In this document: piece after piece, positions 52,144 through 61,526 of the stretch
How the letters are laid out: the number at the start of each line of letters is the position of its first letter
Numbering within the stretch: position 1 is the first letter of the stretch
Source of the DNA: Lutimonas halocynthiae
Lineage (GTDB): Bacteria; Bacteroidota; Bacteroidia; Flavobacteriales; Flavobacteriaceae
DNA: 64,000 nt
NCBI RefSeq assembly: GCF_030409835.1
Contig: NZ_JAUFQO010000004.1
Span: 620,001-684,000 of the forward strand
Reading direction: 5' to 3'
Position numbers and translations under genes: made by a program
The notes under the pieces: generated by a model
What the model was told of the DNA's origin: nothing
Seen by the model: only the letters and a program-made list of their open reading frames with translations
The model's database searches: none

Positions 52144-53538
52144 TTAGTTCAATTCTTCTATATCTTCCGTGTTTTCATACCAGCCTCCTCCCAGGGCTTC
52201 GTATAGACTCACTATTGAGGTTATTTGATTTTTAAAAGCTTCAGAAGCCCTTAATTCTGTATCAAACTGAGAGCCTTGAAGACTCAAAACTTCCAGATAA
52301 CTTGTCAGTCCCCCATCATAACGCACCCAGGCAAGCTCTGCAGCTTTGGTAGCCATTAACATCTGCTCATTTCTCAGCTTATACTCCATTCTATATGTCT
52401 GAACAGCAATCATGGCATCCTCAACTTCTTGTAAAGCTAACAAATAAGAAGCTTCATAGTCTAATAATAATTGCCTGGTCCTGGCTTCCTCTACCTCTAC
52501 ATTTCTTCTCAGTCTTCCTGCATTAAAGATAGGTCCCAATAACTGAGCACCCAAATCTGCAAATAAAAATGAAGGATTTACTAACTGTGCTCCCATATCA
52601 AGGCTAAGGGTCAGTGAAGGGTATTTTAATGCCTCGGCAACACCTATCCTAAGGGTTTGAGCGTGAAGCCTTCTTTCTGCCTGAACAATATCTGGCCTCC
52701 TGTCTAAAAGTTCAGAAGGCAGGCCTACCGGTATTTCTGGGACAGAAATCTGATTGTATAATGGCAAACCTCTTGGAATACTTCTGGGTGCAGTTCCTAA
52801 CAAAACGCTAATGGCATTTTCAATCTGGACTCTTGATCTGTTGAAAATCTCTAGGGAAATTTTTGCTTGCCTTACCTGGATTTTAGCCTGATAAAGATCT
52901 ACTTCACTAATAAATCCCCCATTAAATCTGGCTTGCATTACATCGAGATTCTCCTGAAAATTTTTTGTTGTTTTTTCAGAAATAATAATTCTGTTATCTA
53001 TATCCCTCAGTGATACATAAGCGCCCGCAACCGTAGACACTATGCTAATATTCAGCGACTTATACGCATCTTCTGTGGCAAGATAATTTTGTAAGGCAAT
53101 CTTATTCATGCTTTTTATCTTCTGCCACAAATCAACCGTATAGGAAACATTAAGGCCTCCTCCTACTTGATTTGACAGACCAGAAACTTCTGAATTTGCT
53201 AAACTGGCACCATAGGCATTGTAACCAATTAACGGGTAATAATCAGCTTTGGCGATATCAATTTCTAACTGAGCCTCTTCTATCCTTGAAATAGCTATCT
53301 GAATATTCTTATTATTGACCAAAGCGGTATCAATAAGGTCAACTAAAATACTGTCATTAAACAGTTTCCACCAAGGTAAGTTAGAGATGCTGCTATCTTT
53401 TGGGAAATCCTGTGAAAAAACTTCAGGGCCCTTCATTTCCTGACGTTCATAATCAGCTCCAACTTTACAACTATTCAATGGAAGGAAAATACATCCTAGA
53501 AGGATCATCAACAGGCCATATTTAAATGAAGTTTTCAT
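52144..53538 (-). CDS. TolC-family outer membrane efflux lipoprotein (NodT-like)
   Basis: A 464-residue outer-membrane channel with lipoprotein signal (LGCIFLPLNSCKVGADYER, lipid Cys24). It has two TolC repeats; the NodT-like marks are LPWWKLFNDSILVDLID (about 55-71), VAGAYVSLRDIDN, LPSELLDRRPDIVQAERRLH (about 277-296) and VEEARTRQLLLDYEASYL. It should complete a tripartite pump with the HlyD-like and DUF2955 proteins encoded upstream. Its start overlaps the DUF2955 stop by 4 bases. Confidence 0.92.
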   Translation of the reverse strand: MKTSFKYGLLMILLGCIFLPLNSCKVGADYERQEMKGPEVFSQDFPKDSSISNLPWWKLFNDSILVDLIDTALVNNKNIQIAISRIEEAQLEIDIAKADYYPLIGYNAYGASLANSEVSGLSNQVGGGLNVSYTVDLWQKIKSMNKIALQNYLATEDAYKSLNISIVSTVAGAYVSLRDIDNRIIISEKTTKNFQENLDVMQARFNGGFISEVDLYQAKIQVRQAKISLEIFNRSRVQIENAISVLLGTAPRSIPRGLPLYNQISVPEIPVGLPSELLDRRPDIVQAERRLHAQTLRIGVAEALKYPSLTLSLDMGAQLVNPSFLFADLGAQLLGPIFNAGRLRRNVEVEEARTRQLLLDYEASYLLALQEVEDAMIAVQTYRMEYKLRNEQMLMATKAAELAWVRYDGGLTSYLEVLSLQGSQFDTELRASEAFKNQITSIVSLYEALGGGWYENTEDIEELN

Positions 53539-54578
53539 ATTGACTTTTCCTTTCTTACATTAACAATTCGATTCATAATACCAACGGCTGTCACAACATA
53601 GATAACGGCAATAGAGATTTGAATTACACGGCTCCACACCTCACTTGCTGCCTCAGAATCCGACGAGGTCACGGAACCTAGAATTAATAGAAAAGTCGAA
53701 AACCCACTTCCATAAATACTTGCATATTTATTATCAGAGAACAAGCGGCTTCCAAAGAATAGGCCTATGCTCAAAGCGATCAGGATCAAAAAAATAAAAT
53801 TTGGAACAATTGTCAACATTCTGTAGGCCAGAATACCAAAAACACCTCCAAGTATATTCGCGGCAATCATCACAAGACCAACTTTTGGATTTGAAAGTGC
53901 CGGACTTATAGATAATATCGCAATAAAAACTAATACTAAAACACTATTAGATAGCTTGAATATATAAAACAATAGAAACACTGGAAGCAGAATCAAAATG
54001 ATGCCTACAGCATATTTATAGCGTTCAGCTTCTGTTTGCTTTCCTGCCTCTTTCTTTTTCTTCTCAAAAGGAATATCTGCCTCACAAAGTGGGAAAATCA
54101 TAAACACCAATTGAGACAAAATAATCGCCATAAAGGCATTAAACACCAATATAACAGCTACATAACTTCCTATAGCGCCAGCATCAATAGAGACAAAAGG
54201 GATAATGACCAAACTCACTAGAGAGAATAGTTTCACCATCATTGGAAGCTTATCTGTATAATATAACCACATAAGAGATAAAAGTAATAAAGGCATAAAC
54301 ACCATAGCATATTCCAAAAACAATTCGGTAAAAATGACAGTGAGACCTGTAATAATAGTCAAGGCCAAAATAAAACCGACCCCTTGCTTAAATCCAAGTG
54401 GTTTAGCACCAGGTGCTAAATAGCCAAGCGCAAGTACCGAAGTAAGGTATGCCAGATCGTAATTCATGAGCGAAGTGACACCCAGTATAAAACAGGAACC
54501 CAGAACATATCTTAGAACGGGAATTAATGCCCTCCATTCTATAGAAAAAATAGTTATGTTTTGTAGTTTATCTAACAT
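53535..54578 (-). CDS. DUF2955 inner membrane protein of the efflux system
   Basis: A 347-residue membrane protein with about ten helices in two halves of five, separated by a charged loop (PFEKKKKEAGKQTEAERYKY). This layout is that of DUF2955/FUSC-like proteins (AaeB relatives), which pair with HlyD-type adaptors. It overlaps the HlyD-like gene by 11 bases and the TolC-like gene by 4, so the three form one complex. Substrates of such pumps are usually aromatic acids or unknown compounds. Confidence 0.78.
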   Translation of the reverse strand: MLDKLQNITIFSIEWRALIPVLRYVLGSCFILGVTSLMNYDLAYLTSVLALGYLAPGAKPLGFKQGVGFILALTIITGLTVIFTELFLEYAMVFMPLLLLSLMWLYYTDKLPMMVKLFSLVSLVIIPFVSIDAGAIGSYVAVILVFNAFMAIILSQLVFMIFPLCEADIPFEKKKKEAGKQTEAERYKYAVGIILILLPVFLLFYIFKLSNSVLVLVFIAILSISPALSNPKVGLVMIAANILGGVFGILAYRMLTIVPNFIFLILIALSIGLFFGSRLFSDNKYASIYGSGFSTFLLILGSVTSSDSEAASEVWSRVIQISIAVIYVVTAVGIMNRIVNVRKEKSI

Positions 54579-55641
54579 AAGAAAGCATAGAAATTATCTT
54601 TAATCTAAGACCTGCAACACCATTTAAAACAAAATTATCCCCGGTGTATACCACTACATCAACCTGACCACCCAACCGATAAAGATCCTTTACACTGGGA
54701 TCATCACATGTGATGATCACTGGAAATCGCTGAGGATCCTGAAGCCATCCTTTTTTCTCTGATATAGTAGGAAGCCCACCTTTATTAGTCTCACCAGTAG
54801 CAACACCAAAACCCAAACTCTTTACTTTTCCAAGGAATATTTTTCCCGGGGCTATATCAAGCAGAAATTCAACCTCGTCGTCAATTTCCATCCTAGATAA
54901 ATTGTTCTCTTTCAAATTGGCCTGGATCCAAACATCAGAATTTGAAATAAGTGTGGTGATAGGTTGCCCTGCATTAGCATAATATCCTAGATCTACCTCA
55001 AAACTTTCAATCACCCCATCAGTAGGGGCAATAACGGTTGAAAATTCGAGGTCTAAAAGGGCCTTTTCAAGGTTTTGAATCGCTCTTCTTATTTTTGGAT
55101 TATCAGGGCCGGAATCACCTAATGACTGTTTTGATCTTTCAAGACTGGCTTCTGCTGATGCTACCTGTTCTATAGCCTGAAGCAAGGCCGTTTCAGATTG
55201 ATCCTTATCCGATTCAGATAAGGCACCTTCATTTTCTTCCATGACTTTTTGAACCCTATTCCAGTTTCTTTGAGCTCTGTCTAGTTGCGCCTTTGCCACA
55301 CCAAGTTTTCCTGCTGAAGACTTTACAGAAGCTGAGCTTGCCGCTACTGATTGAGTTGAATTGTCAATTTCTGCTTCAGCTATTAGTATCGCAATTTCAA
55401 AGGGTCTTTTATCAAGTTGAAAGAGTGTATCTCCAGCATTTACCCTCGAATGTAAATCAACTTTAATATCAGTAACAAAGCCTGATACCCTTGGGCTTAC
55501 TGGTGTAATTAAACCTTGAATTCTACCTTGATCGGTATAAGGCGTGTACCTGTCTGAAATAACATACCAAACAAAGAATATTCCCGTAATCAGAAGAACA
55601 ATTAGGCTTACTTTTTTAATAGAACTTTTATCTTTTTTCAT
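54568..55641 (-). CDS. HlyD/EmrA-family membrane fusion protein
   Basis: A 357-residue periplasmic adaptor with one N-terminal membrane helix (VSLIVLLITGIFFVWYVIS, about 11-29), a first lipoyl half (GRIQGLITPVSPRVSGFVTD), a coiled-coil hairpin (about 85-190) and a second lipoyl half with TVIAPTDGVIESFEVDLGYY, then a beta-barrel domain. It bridges the inner-membrane DUF2955 protein and the TolC-like channel. It is the first gene of the efflux operon, 41 bases after the channel gene. Confidence 0.92.
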   Translation of the reverse strand: MKKDKSSIKKVSLIVLLITGIFFVWYVISDRYTPYTDQGRIQGLITPVSPRVSGFVTDIKVDLHSRVNAGDTLFQLDKRPFEIAILIAEAEIDNSTQSVAASSASVKSSAGKLGVAKAQLDRAQRNWNRVQKVMEENEGALSESDKDQSETALLQAIEQVASAEASLERSKQSLGDSGPDNPKIRRAIQNLEKALLDLEFSTVIAPTDGVIESFEVDLGYYANAGQPITTLISNSDVWIQANLKENNLSRMEIDDEVEFLLDIAPGKIFLGKVKSLGFGVATGETNKGGLPTISEKKGWLQDPQRFPVIITCDDPSVKDLYRLGGQVDVVVYTGDNFVLNGVAGLRLKIISMLSYVR

Positions 55642-55682
55642 AAAAATTTCAACAATTTACATAGTGCAATCTAGGTCAATAA

Positions 55683-56132
55683 TTAGTTGGCATGTGATTC
55701 TTTGACACCTTTTTTCATTAGTTCCTGGAAAATGGCAAACATAAATGCGGTAGACCAACCTATAACAGTAATTCCATTTATTGCCTCAAGACCAGCTAAA
55801 ATCCTATTTGATGAAGCTATAGTTATTTCTCCATACCCTAAGGTAGTGAAAGTGACCAATGAAAAATAAAGCGATTTTTCAAATGTTTCGAATTCGGTAA
55901 CACCTGGAAGGAACATGTAAACACAAGCCCAAATTCCAGCTTGAATAAGATGTATAAAAATCAAAAAAATTGCCGTTGTGATTAGAAGTTGAACGCCTTG
56001 TTTATTAAATTTTTTTTTGGTTTGAGTACTTCTTTTGGCGTCATATCTACGCACCCAATACATAGTTCCATAGCCCTGAAGGACAACGGTTAATCCAATA
56101 ACAATTAATCCTACTAATATGTTTAAGAGCAT
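55683..56132 (-). CDS. Two-helix potassium channel protein
   Basis: A 149-residue Ion_trans_2 protein. The pore loop FTTLGYGEITIASSNRIL holds the selectivity filter TLGYG (T-V-G-Y-G in most channels). Helices are at about 2-22, 48-75 and 120-140; the first is separated from the pore by a basic loop YDAKRSTQTKKKFNK. There is no RCK or cyclic-nucleotide domain, so gating is unclear. It should form a tetramer. Confidence 0.85.
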   Translation of the reverse strand: MLLNILVGLIVIGLTVVLQGYGTMYWVRRYDAKRSTQTKKKFNKQGVQLLITTAIFLIFIHLIQAGIWACVYMFLPGVTEFETFEKSLYFSLVTFTTLGYGEITIASSNRILAGLEAINGITVIGWSTAFMFAIFQELMKKGVKESHAN

Positions 56133-56290
56133 GTTTTTGCGGTTCAGGTTTGGAGGCCTAAATTAGGTTTTTTAACTATAAATTCCAATTAAGCAGGAGA
56201 TTATGAAATCAAAACTTTCCATTTTATGAGAAAAAAAGCAATAAATGATGCAGAATTAACAATTATTAAGCAGTTTTAATAAAAACTAAT

Positions 56291-56298
56291 TACCTTCG
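56291..56298 (+). promoter_or_regulatory. -7 box of the acyl-ACP desaturase gene
   Basis: TACCTTCG matches TAnnTTTG in 7 of 8 positions (C for T at position 7, a common variant), 25 bases before the ATG at 56324. Support is from sequence match and position only. Confidence 0.4.
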
Positions 56299-56323
56299 CA
56301 ACTCATATTAAACCCAAAAAAGT

Positions 56324-57322
56324 ATGTCGATTAAAAATATACGTAAGGAAGTAATGCAAACGCTAGAGAAAAATGTTGATGGCTTTCTGACCGATTATTT
56401 GATACCACCAGAAAAAATTTGGCAACCCACTGATTTTCTACCAAACCCTCAATCTGATAGTTTTATGAACGAGGTGGAAGAGATAAGAGAACTTTCTAAA
56501 GATCTAAATAATGATTTCTGGATTTCACTTGTGGGAGATATGATAACTGAAGAGGCTTTACCTACCTATGAATCATGGTTAATGGACCTTGATGGAATTA
56601 CGCAGCATGGTGAAGATGGCGATAACGGCTGGGCTAAATGGATTAGAATGTGGACTGCTGAAGAAAACCGTCATGGTGACGTCTTAAACAAATATATTTA
56701 TTTGTCTGGACGGGTTAATATGAGAGAAGTTGAAGTTACTACGCAACATTTGATTGCAGATGGTTTTGACATTGGTACCTCAAGAGATCCATATAAAAAC
56801 TTTGTCTATACCAGTTTTCAGGAATTGGCTACATATGTATCGCACAATAATGTTGCTAAAATAGCCAGAAAAGCAGGCATGAAAAATCTCGGTAAAATGT
56901 GTAAAATCATTGCCGGAGATGAAATGAGACATCATAAAGCCTATACTGAATTTGTTAGACAAATTTTTGCAGTAGATCCTAGTGAAATGATGTTGGCCTA
57001 TTTTGACATGATGAAAATGAAAATTACAATGCCAGCCATGCATTTAAGAGAGTCTTTTGAGGCAGAAGGATCTTTATTTGAAAGGTTCTCAGAAGTAGCT
57101 CAAAGAGCAGGTGTTTACACAAGTTTTGATTATGTAGATATCATGAGGAAGTTAAATAATGCCTGGGAAATCGATAAGGTTTCAGGTTTGACAGCTGAAG
57201 CTGAAAAAGCCAGAGCATATTTAATGAAATTACCTGAAAGAATGGAACGCATTGCCGAAAGGATCGTTATTCCAGATACCCAGCATCAATTTAAGTGGAT
57301 GAATCCTTTGGTCGTAAAGTAA
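56324..57322 (+). CDS. Acyl-ACP desaturase
   Basis: A 332-residue soluble di-iron enzyme of the plant stearoyl-ACP desaturase family. The two iron motifs are EENRHGD (residues 113-119) and GDEMRHHKAY (about 204-213), with the extra glutamate in ITEEALPTYES (about 74-84). It inserts a cis double bond into acyl-ACP with oxygen and ferredoxin, making unsaturated fatty acids in aerobic bacteria. It stands as a single gene with a -7 box; the convergent S1-domain gene ends 3 bases further. Confidence 0.92.
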   Translation: MSIKNIRKEVMQTLEKNVDGFLTDYLIPPEKIWQPTDFLPNPQSDSFMNEVEEIRELSKDLNNDFWISLVGDMITEEALPTYESWLMDLDGITQHGEDGDNGWAKWIRMWTAEENRHGDVLNKYIYLSGRVNMREVEVTTQHLIADGFDIGTSRDPYKNFVYTSFQELATYVSHNNVAKIARKAGMKNLGKMCKIIAGDEMRHHKAYTEFVRQIFAVDPSEMMLAYFDMMKMKITMPAMHLRESFEAEGSLFERFSEVAQRAGVYTSFDYVDIMRKLNNAWEIDKVSGLTAEAEKARAYLMKLPERMERIAERIVIPDTQHQFKWMNPLVVK

Positions 57323-57325
57323 GTA

Positions 57326-58204
57326 TTACTCATTTTTTAAAAGATACAACCCATCTTGGCGAATTTCTATAAGCTTGTTTTTATAGAGATGACCTGCTGC
57401 GCGTTTGAATGCTTTTTTACTTAGCCCTAGTGTTTTCTTAATTTCTGCCGGATCACTTTTATCTGTAAGTGGTAAAAAATCTTCAGATCCCTTAATTGCC
57501 CTCAACAAAATGTCAGTGTTTGACTCTACACTTTTTTTATAACCCAAAGGTTCTAGCATAAGGTCTATTTTGCCATCTTCTCTTACTTTTTTCACATAGC
57601 CAGTAACCTGCTCTCCTACTTTAACCTCCTTATGAATATCTGATTTAAAAATTAAGCCTTGAAACATATTATTAATGACAGCATTAATTCCCAACTCACT
57701 TTCTCGATATAACAATAAACTGACCTCATCTCCTCTTACTACATCAACTTTTTCGTGAAAAACAAAATCTTCGACTCTTTGAGACCCCCTAATAACACCG
57801 GTTTCTTCATTCTCAAATACAAAAATCAGATACGACTCATCTACCTTCAATTCTTCCATTTGTTCTTCCTTTGGAACAAATAATTCTGTATCCAATCCCC
57901 AATCAACATAGGCACCTGCTTCAGTCAAATACTTAACCTTTAAAAAAGCAAATTGATCTATCTGTGCCAAAGGTGACTTTGTAGTAGCCATTCTAGTTTT
58001 GTCTTTATAAACAAACACATCCAAAGATGTTCCAACCTCTTGTGACTCCTCTATTTGGTCAATAGGTAGAAAGATCTCCTCACCCTTATCATCCTTCAAA
58101 TTATATCCCGCCTGGCTTGTTGCTAGGATCTGTAGCTTGTTAATTTTCCCGTTTTCCATATGCCACAAAGGTATCTCTTTTTTCATTAAACTATAATTAA
58201 ACAT
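57326..58204 (-). CDS. S1 RNA-binding domain protein (CvfB/YitL-like)
   Basis: A 292-residue protein of the CvfB kind: several S1-like folds in the first 220 residues (GEEIFLPIDQIEESQEVG, LTEAGAYVDWGLDTELFVPK, GYVKKVREDGKIDLMLEPL) and a winged-helix end (LGLSKKAFKRAAGHLYKNKL). CvfB binds RNA and affects expression of secreted proteins in Firmicutes; the role in Bacteroidota is unknown. The frame allows ATGs at 58204, 58186 and 58159. The last begins MENGKINKLQIL, where homology usually starts, so the N-terminus may be 15 residues shorter. Confidence 0.85.
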   Translation of the reverse strand: MFNYSLMKKEIPLWHMENGKINKLQILATSQAGYNLKDDKGEEIFLPIDQIEESQEVGTSLDVFVYKDKTRMATTKSPLAQIDQFAFLKVKYLTEAGAYVDWGLDTELFVPKEEQMEELKVDESYLIFVFENEETGVIRGSQRVEDFVFHEKVDVVRGDEVSLLLYRESELGINAVINNMFQGLIFKSDIHKEVKVGEQVTGYVKKVREDGKIDLMLEPLGYKKSVESNTDILLRAIKGSEDFLPLTDKSDPAEIKKTLGLSKKAFKRAAGHLYKNKLIEIRQDGLYLLKNE

Positions 58205-58268
58205 GTCACTATGATTTTGCGTTTATAATGAATATATTTACGTGCCAATTAATGCCGCCAACAATCCA

Positions 58269-60083
58269 ATGAAACTATCTACATACGCTATCTTCCTATG
58301 TTTATTGACAATAGGAACCGTTTACTCTCAGTCAATAATTGAATACGAGGTATCTTTCAAAAATGCCATTCATCACGAGGCTCAAATTTCAATTCATTAT
58401 ACTGACGTGTCTCCAGACACTTTATCAGTCAGAATGAGCCGAACTTCCCCTGGTCGTTATGCCATACATGAATTTGCAAAAAATGTATATGGTTTTAAAG
58501 CTGAAGATGGAAAAGGAAATGAGCTTGTAGTTAACCGACCAAATCCATACCAATGGGATGTGTCAGGTCATAAGGGCACTATTAAAATTAGCTATACACT
58601 TTTTGCCAATCATGGTGACGGAACCTATTCTCAGGTAGATGAAACACATGCACATCTTAATGTTCCCGCTACTTTTATCTATTCTCCTCAATACGAGAAA
58701 AGCCCTATTCATATCAGGTTTGATCCAAGAAAAGATCTAAACTGGAAAGTTGCCACACAATTAAAACAACTTTCTGAGAACGAATATTTTGCTCCGAATC
58801 TTGATTATTTTATGGATAGTCCGATTGAAATAAGTGATCATGGGATGAAAAGCTTTACAATGGATTCAAATGGCAAAACATATCATATCAATTTTGTTTT
58901 ACATCAGGCTGATAATCTAGAAGGCTTTGACGACTATTTTGAAAATGTAAAACATATTGTAAAGGAAGAAGTTGCCGTTTTTGGAGAACTTCCTGCATTT
59001 GATTTCGACACCTATACTTTTTTAGCCTGTTATATGTCAAACATAACTGGTGACGGCATGGAACATCGAAATTCAACCATTCTAACCGATTTAAAATCAT
59101 TGTCAGAAGGAGGAGATCAAGAAAATATTGGTACTGTTGCTCATGAATTTTTTCATGCCTGGAATGTTGAAAGAATCAGACCAGCGTCTCTTGAGCCGTT
59201 TGATTACACAGAGGCAAATATGTCAGGAGAATTATGGTTTGCGGAAGGGTTTACAAGTTACTACACGAAGCTTACCCTGTGCAGAGCCGGGATCATCTCA
59301 AGAGAAAATTATGCATCTGGTTTATCCAATGTATTAGGATATGTTTGGAATTCTCCGGCACGAAACTATTTTAACCCGATTGAAATGAGCTATCAGGCGC
59401 CATTTGTAGATGCAGCCACTGCAGTAGATCAGGTAAACTGGGAAAACACTTTTATATCGTACTATTCTTATGGTAACGTAATAGGTCTCGCGCTAGATTT
59501 AAGTCTAAGAAACTTAGAAGGTGACAAAACACTTGACGGCTATATGCGACTGGTTTGGGAAAAATTCGGAAAAAATGAAATTCCATACACAGTAAAAAAC
59601 CTTGAAGACACCCTGGCTGAATATGTCTCAATGTCTTATAGCAGCGGGTTTTTTAACAGGTATATTTACCAAAGCGACATGCCCGATTACAAATCTTTGC
59701 TTGCTTCGGTTGGTATCGGATTCAAGAATAAATATGAGCAGAAGCCGAATTTTGGAGCTCAACTTCAAAACGTGAATAACAAATGGTTATTAAGTTCAAA
59801 TCCTCAAAAAGGTTCATCTTCTTATATAGCTGGTCTGTCTAAAGGAGATCAAATTGTTTCTATTGACGGCAAACTGACAAATAACAAGGTCAAACCAAAT
59901 GACTTTTTTATGACATACAATGCAGGAGATGTTGTCAAAGTAGTCTATAACCGGTATGCAAAACAATACAAAACAGAAATGACCTTCGTTGAAAACAAAG
60001 CATATGATACCTATTTGATGAAAGAACCATCAAAGGAAGTATCAAACAGGCGAAATCTATGGCTAAATAAAAAGTCAAAATAG
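58269..60083 (+). CDS. M61-family peptidase with PDZ domain
   Basis: A 604-residue secreted peptidase with a signal peptide (MKLSTYAIFLCLLTIGTVYS). An N-terminal beta domain is followed by the zinc motif VAHEFFHAWNVERIRP (His292, Glu293, His296) and a downstream glutamate in WFAEGFTSYY. A C-terminal PDZ domain (about 490-580, KGSSSYIAGLSKGDQIVSI) is typical. M61 enzymes act as glycyl or broad aminopeptidases. The frame opens upstream to a GTG at 58242, but the ATG at 58269 begins the signal peptide and is preferred. It precedes ndh by 15 bases. Confidence 0.92.
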   Translation: MKLSTYAIFLCLLTIGTVYSQSIIEYEVSFKNAIHHEAQISIHYTDVSPDTLSVRMSRTSPGRYAIHEFAKNVYGFKAEDGKGNELVVNRPNPYQWDVSGHKGTIKISYTLFANHGDGTYSQVDETHAHLNVPATFIYSPQYEKSPIHIRFDPRKDLNWKVATQLKQLSENEYFAPNLDYFMDSPIEISDHGMKSFTMDSNGKTYHINFVLHQADNLEGFDDYFENVKHIVKEEVAVFGELPAFDFDTYTFLACYMSNITGDGMEHRNSTILTDLKSLSEGGDQENIGTVAHEFFHAWNVERIRPASLEPFDYTEANMSGELWFAEGFTSYYTKLTLCRAGIISRENYASGLSNVLGYVWNSPARNYFNPIEMSYQAPFVDAATAVDQVNWENTFISYYSYGNVIGLALDLSLRNLEGDKTLDGYMRLVWEKFGKNEIPYTVKNLEDTLAEYVSMSYSSGFFNRYIYQSDMPDYKSLLASVGIGFKNKYEQKPNFGAQLQNVNNKWLLSSNPQKGSSSYIAGLSKGDQIVSIDGKLTNNKVKPNDFFMTYNAGDVVKVVYNRYAKQYKTEMTFVENKAYDTYLMKEPSKEVSNRRNLWLNKKSK

Positions 60084-60098
60084 CACTAAATTAAGCTT

Positions 60099-61373
60099 AT
60101 GAACATCCCACAAATTGACCTTCCCAGAATTGTTATCATAGGCTGTGGTTTTGCAGGACTTAAATTCTGTAAAAAAATAAATGGGAACAAATATCAGATC
60201 GTACTCATCGATCAGCATAACTACCATACTTTTCAGCCATTACTTTACCAAGTAGCGAGCAGTGGCTTAGAGCCAGACTCAATTGTATACCCTATCCGAA
60301 AAATATTTAAAGGCAAAAAGAATTTTTTTTTCAGGTTGGCTAAAACTGAAAAAATTGATGCTGAAAAGAAAAAAATTATCACATCTATTGGAGAAATCAG
60401 TTATGATAAATTGATTATCGCTACGGGAGCCAGCTCCAATTTTTTTGGCATGAAAGATATCGAGAAGTTTGCTATGCCTATGAAGGATGTAATCGAAGCC
60501 TTAAATCTTAGAAGCCTGATCATTCAAAATTTTGAGGAAGCTTTGAATACCTCTGACCTTACGGAAAGAGAGCGTTTAATGAACTTCGTTATTGTAGGTG
60601 CAGGACCTACCGGAATAGAAGTTGCCGGCTCATTGGCCGAATTAAAGGAGCATGTATTACCCAATGATTATCCTGATCTGGATATACGGCGGATGCAAAT
60701 TAATATCATTGAATCTGATGAAAGGGTACTGGCCAGTATGAGTGAAGAATCGTCAGAAAAAGCCGAAAAATATCTAAAGAAAAGAGGGGTCTATGTGTGG
60801 CTTAATAACCGTGTATTGAGCTATGATGGAGCTGTTGCCAAAACTGATGAAAAATCATTCGAATCAAGAACATTGATTTGGGCAGCCGGAATTAAAGGAC
60901 ATTTCCCTGAAGGAATTTCAAAAGAACTTGTAGTTAGAGGCAACAGAATTTGGGTTGATGGGGAAAACAAAATAAATGGAATGGAGGATGTCTATGCTGT
61001 TGGAGATGTAGCTTTTATGAAATCAGATAAATATCCTGAAGGAAATGCCATGTTGGCCTCAGTTGCTGAACAACAAGGAAGTCAATTGGCTAAAAACTTC
61101 AATAGACTGGCAAAAGGAGAAGCTATGAAACCGTTTTTTTATAACGATAAAGGAACCATGGCCACCATTGGCAGAAATCACGCGGTGGTTGACCTCCCTC
61201 ATTTTAAAATTAGTGGCATCATCGGTTGGTACATCTGGATGTTTGTACACCTCATGCTACTGGTTGATTTCAGAAACAGAATGGTCGTTTTCATGAATTG
61301 GGCCTGGAGTTATTTCAATTACGATAAAGGAACGCGGGTCATCATCAGAAGGTTCTCAAAAGAGAAACTTTGA
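60099..61373 (+). CDS. Type II NADH dehydrogenase (NDH-2)
   Basis: A 424-residue FAD-dependent oxidoreductase. FAD motif RIVIIGCGFAGLKFCKKI (about 10-27), the quinone-site-like FQPLLYQVASSGLEPD, NAD motif FVIVGAGPTGIEVAGSLAEL (about 165-184) and the late MEDVYAVGDVAF are all present. The C-terminal amphipathic membrane helices (IIGWYIWMFVHLMLLVDF) attach it to the membrane. It moves electrons from NADH to quinone without pumping protons. It may share a transcript with the M61 peptidase gene. Confidence 0.92.
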   Translation: MNIPQIDLPRIVIIGCGFAGLKFCKKINGNKYQIVLIDQHNYHTFQPLLYQVASSGLEPDSIVYPIRKIFKGKKNFFFRLAKTEKIDAEKKKIITSIGEISYDKLIIATGASSNFFGMKDIEKFAMPMKDVIEALNLRSLIIQNFEEALNTSDLTERERLMNFVIVGAGPTGIEVAGSLAELKEHVLPNDYPDLDIRRMQINIIESDERVLASMSEESSEKAEKYLKKRGVYVWLNNRVLSYDGAVAKTDEKSFESRTLIWAAGIKGHFPEGISKELVVRGNRIWVDGENKINGMEDVYAVGDVAFMKSDKYPEGNAMLASVAEQQGSQLAKNFNRLAKGEAMKPFFYNDKGTMATIGRNHAVVDLPHFKISGIIGWYIWMFVHLMLLVDFRNRMVVFMNWAWSYFNYDKGTRVIIRRFSKEKL

Positions 61374-61526
61374 TTCAATCGCTTTACTAAAATCATTTCC
61401 ATACTTATTTGAACCAATTAGTAAATTTTGTGGCCTTTTATGACAAACTCCTTACTAATAATAGCCTCAACTTTGTCATTAGAAAGTAAATCCGTATTTT
61501 AATCATCCCTATTATAGCCCCCATTA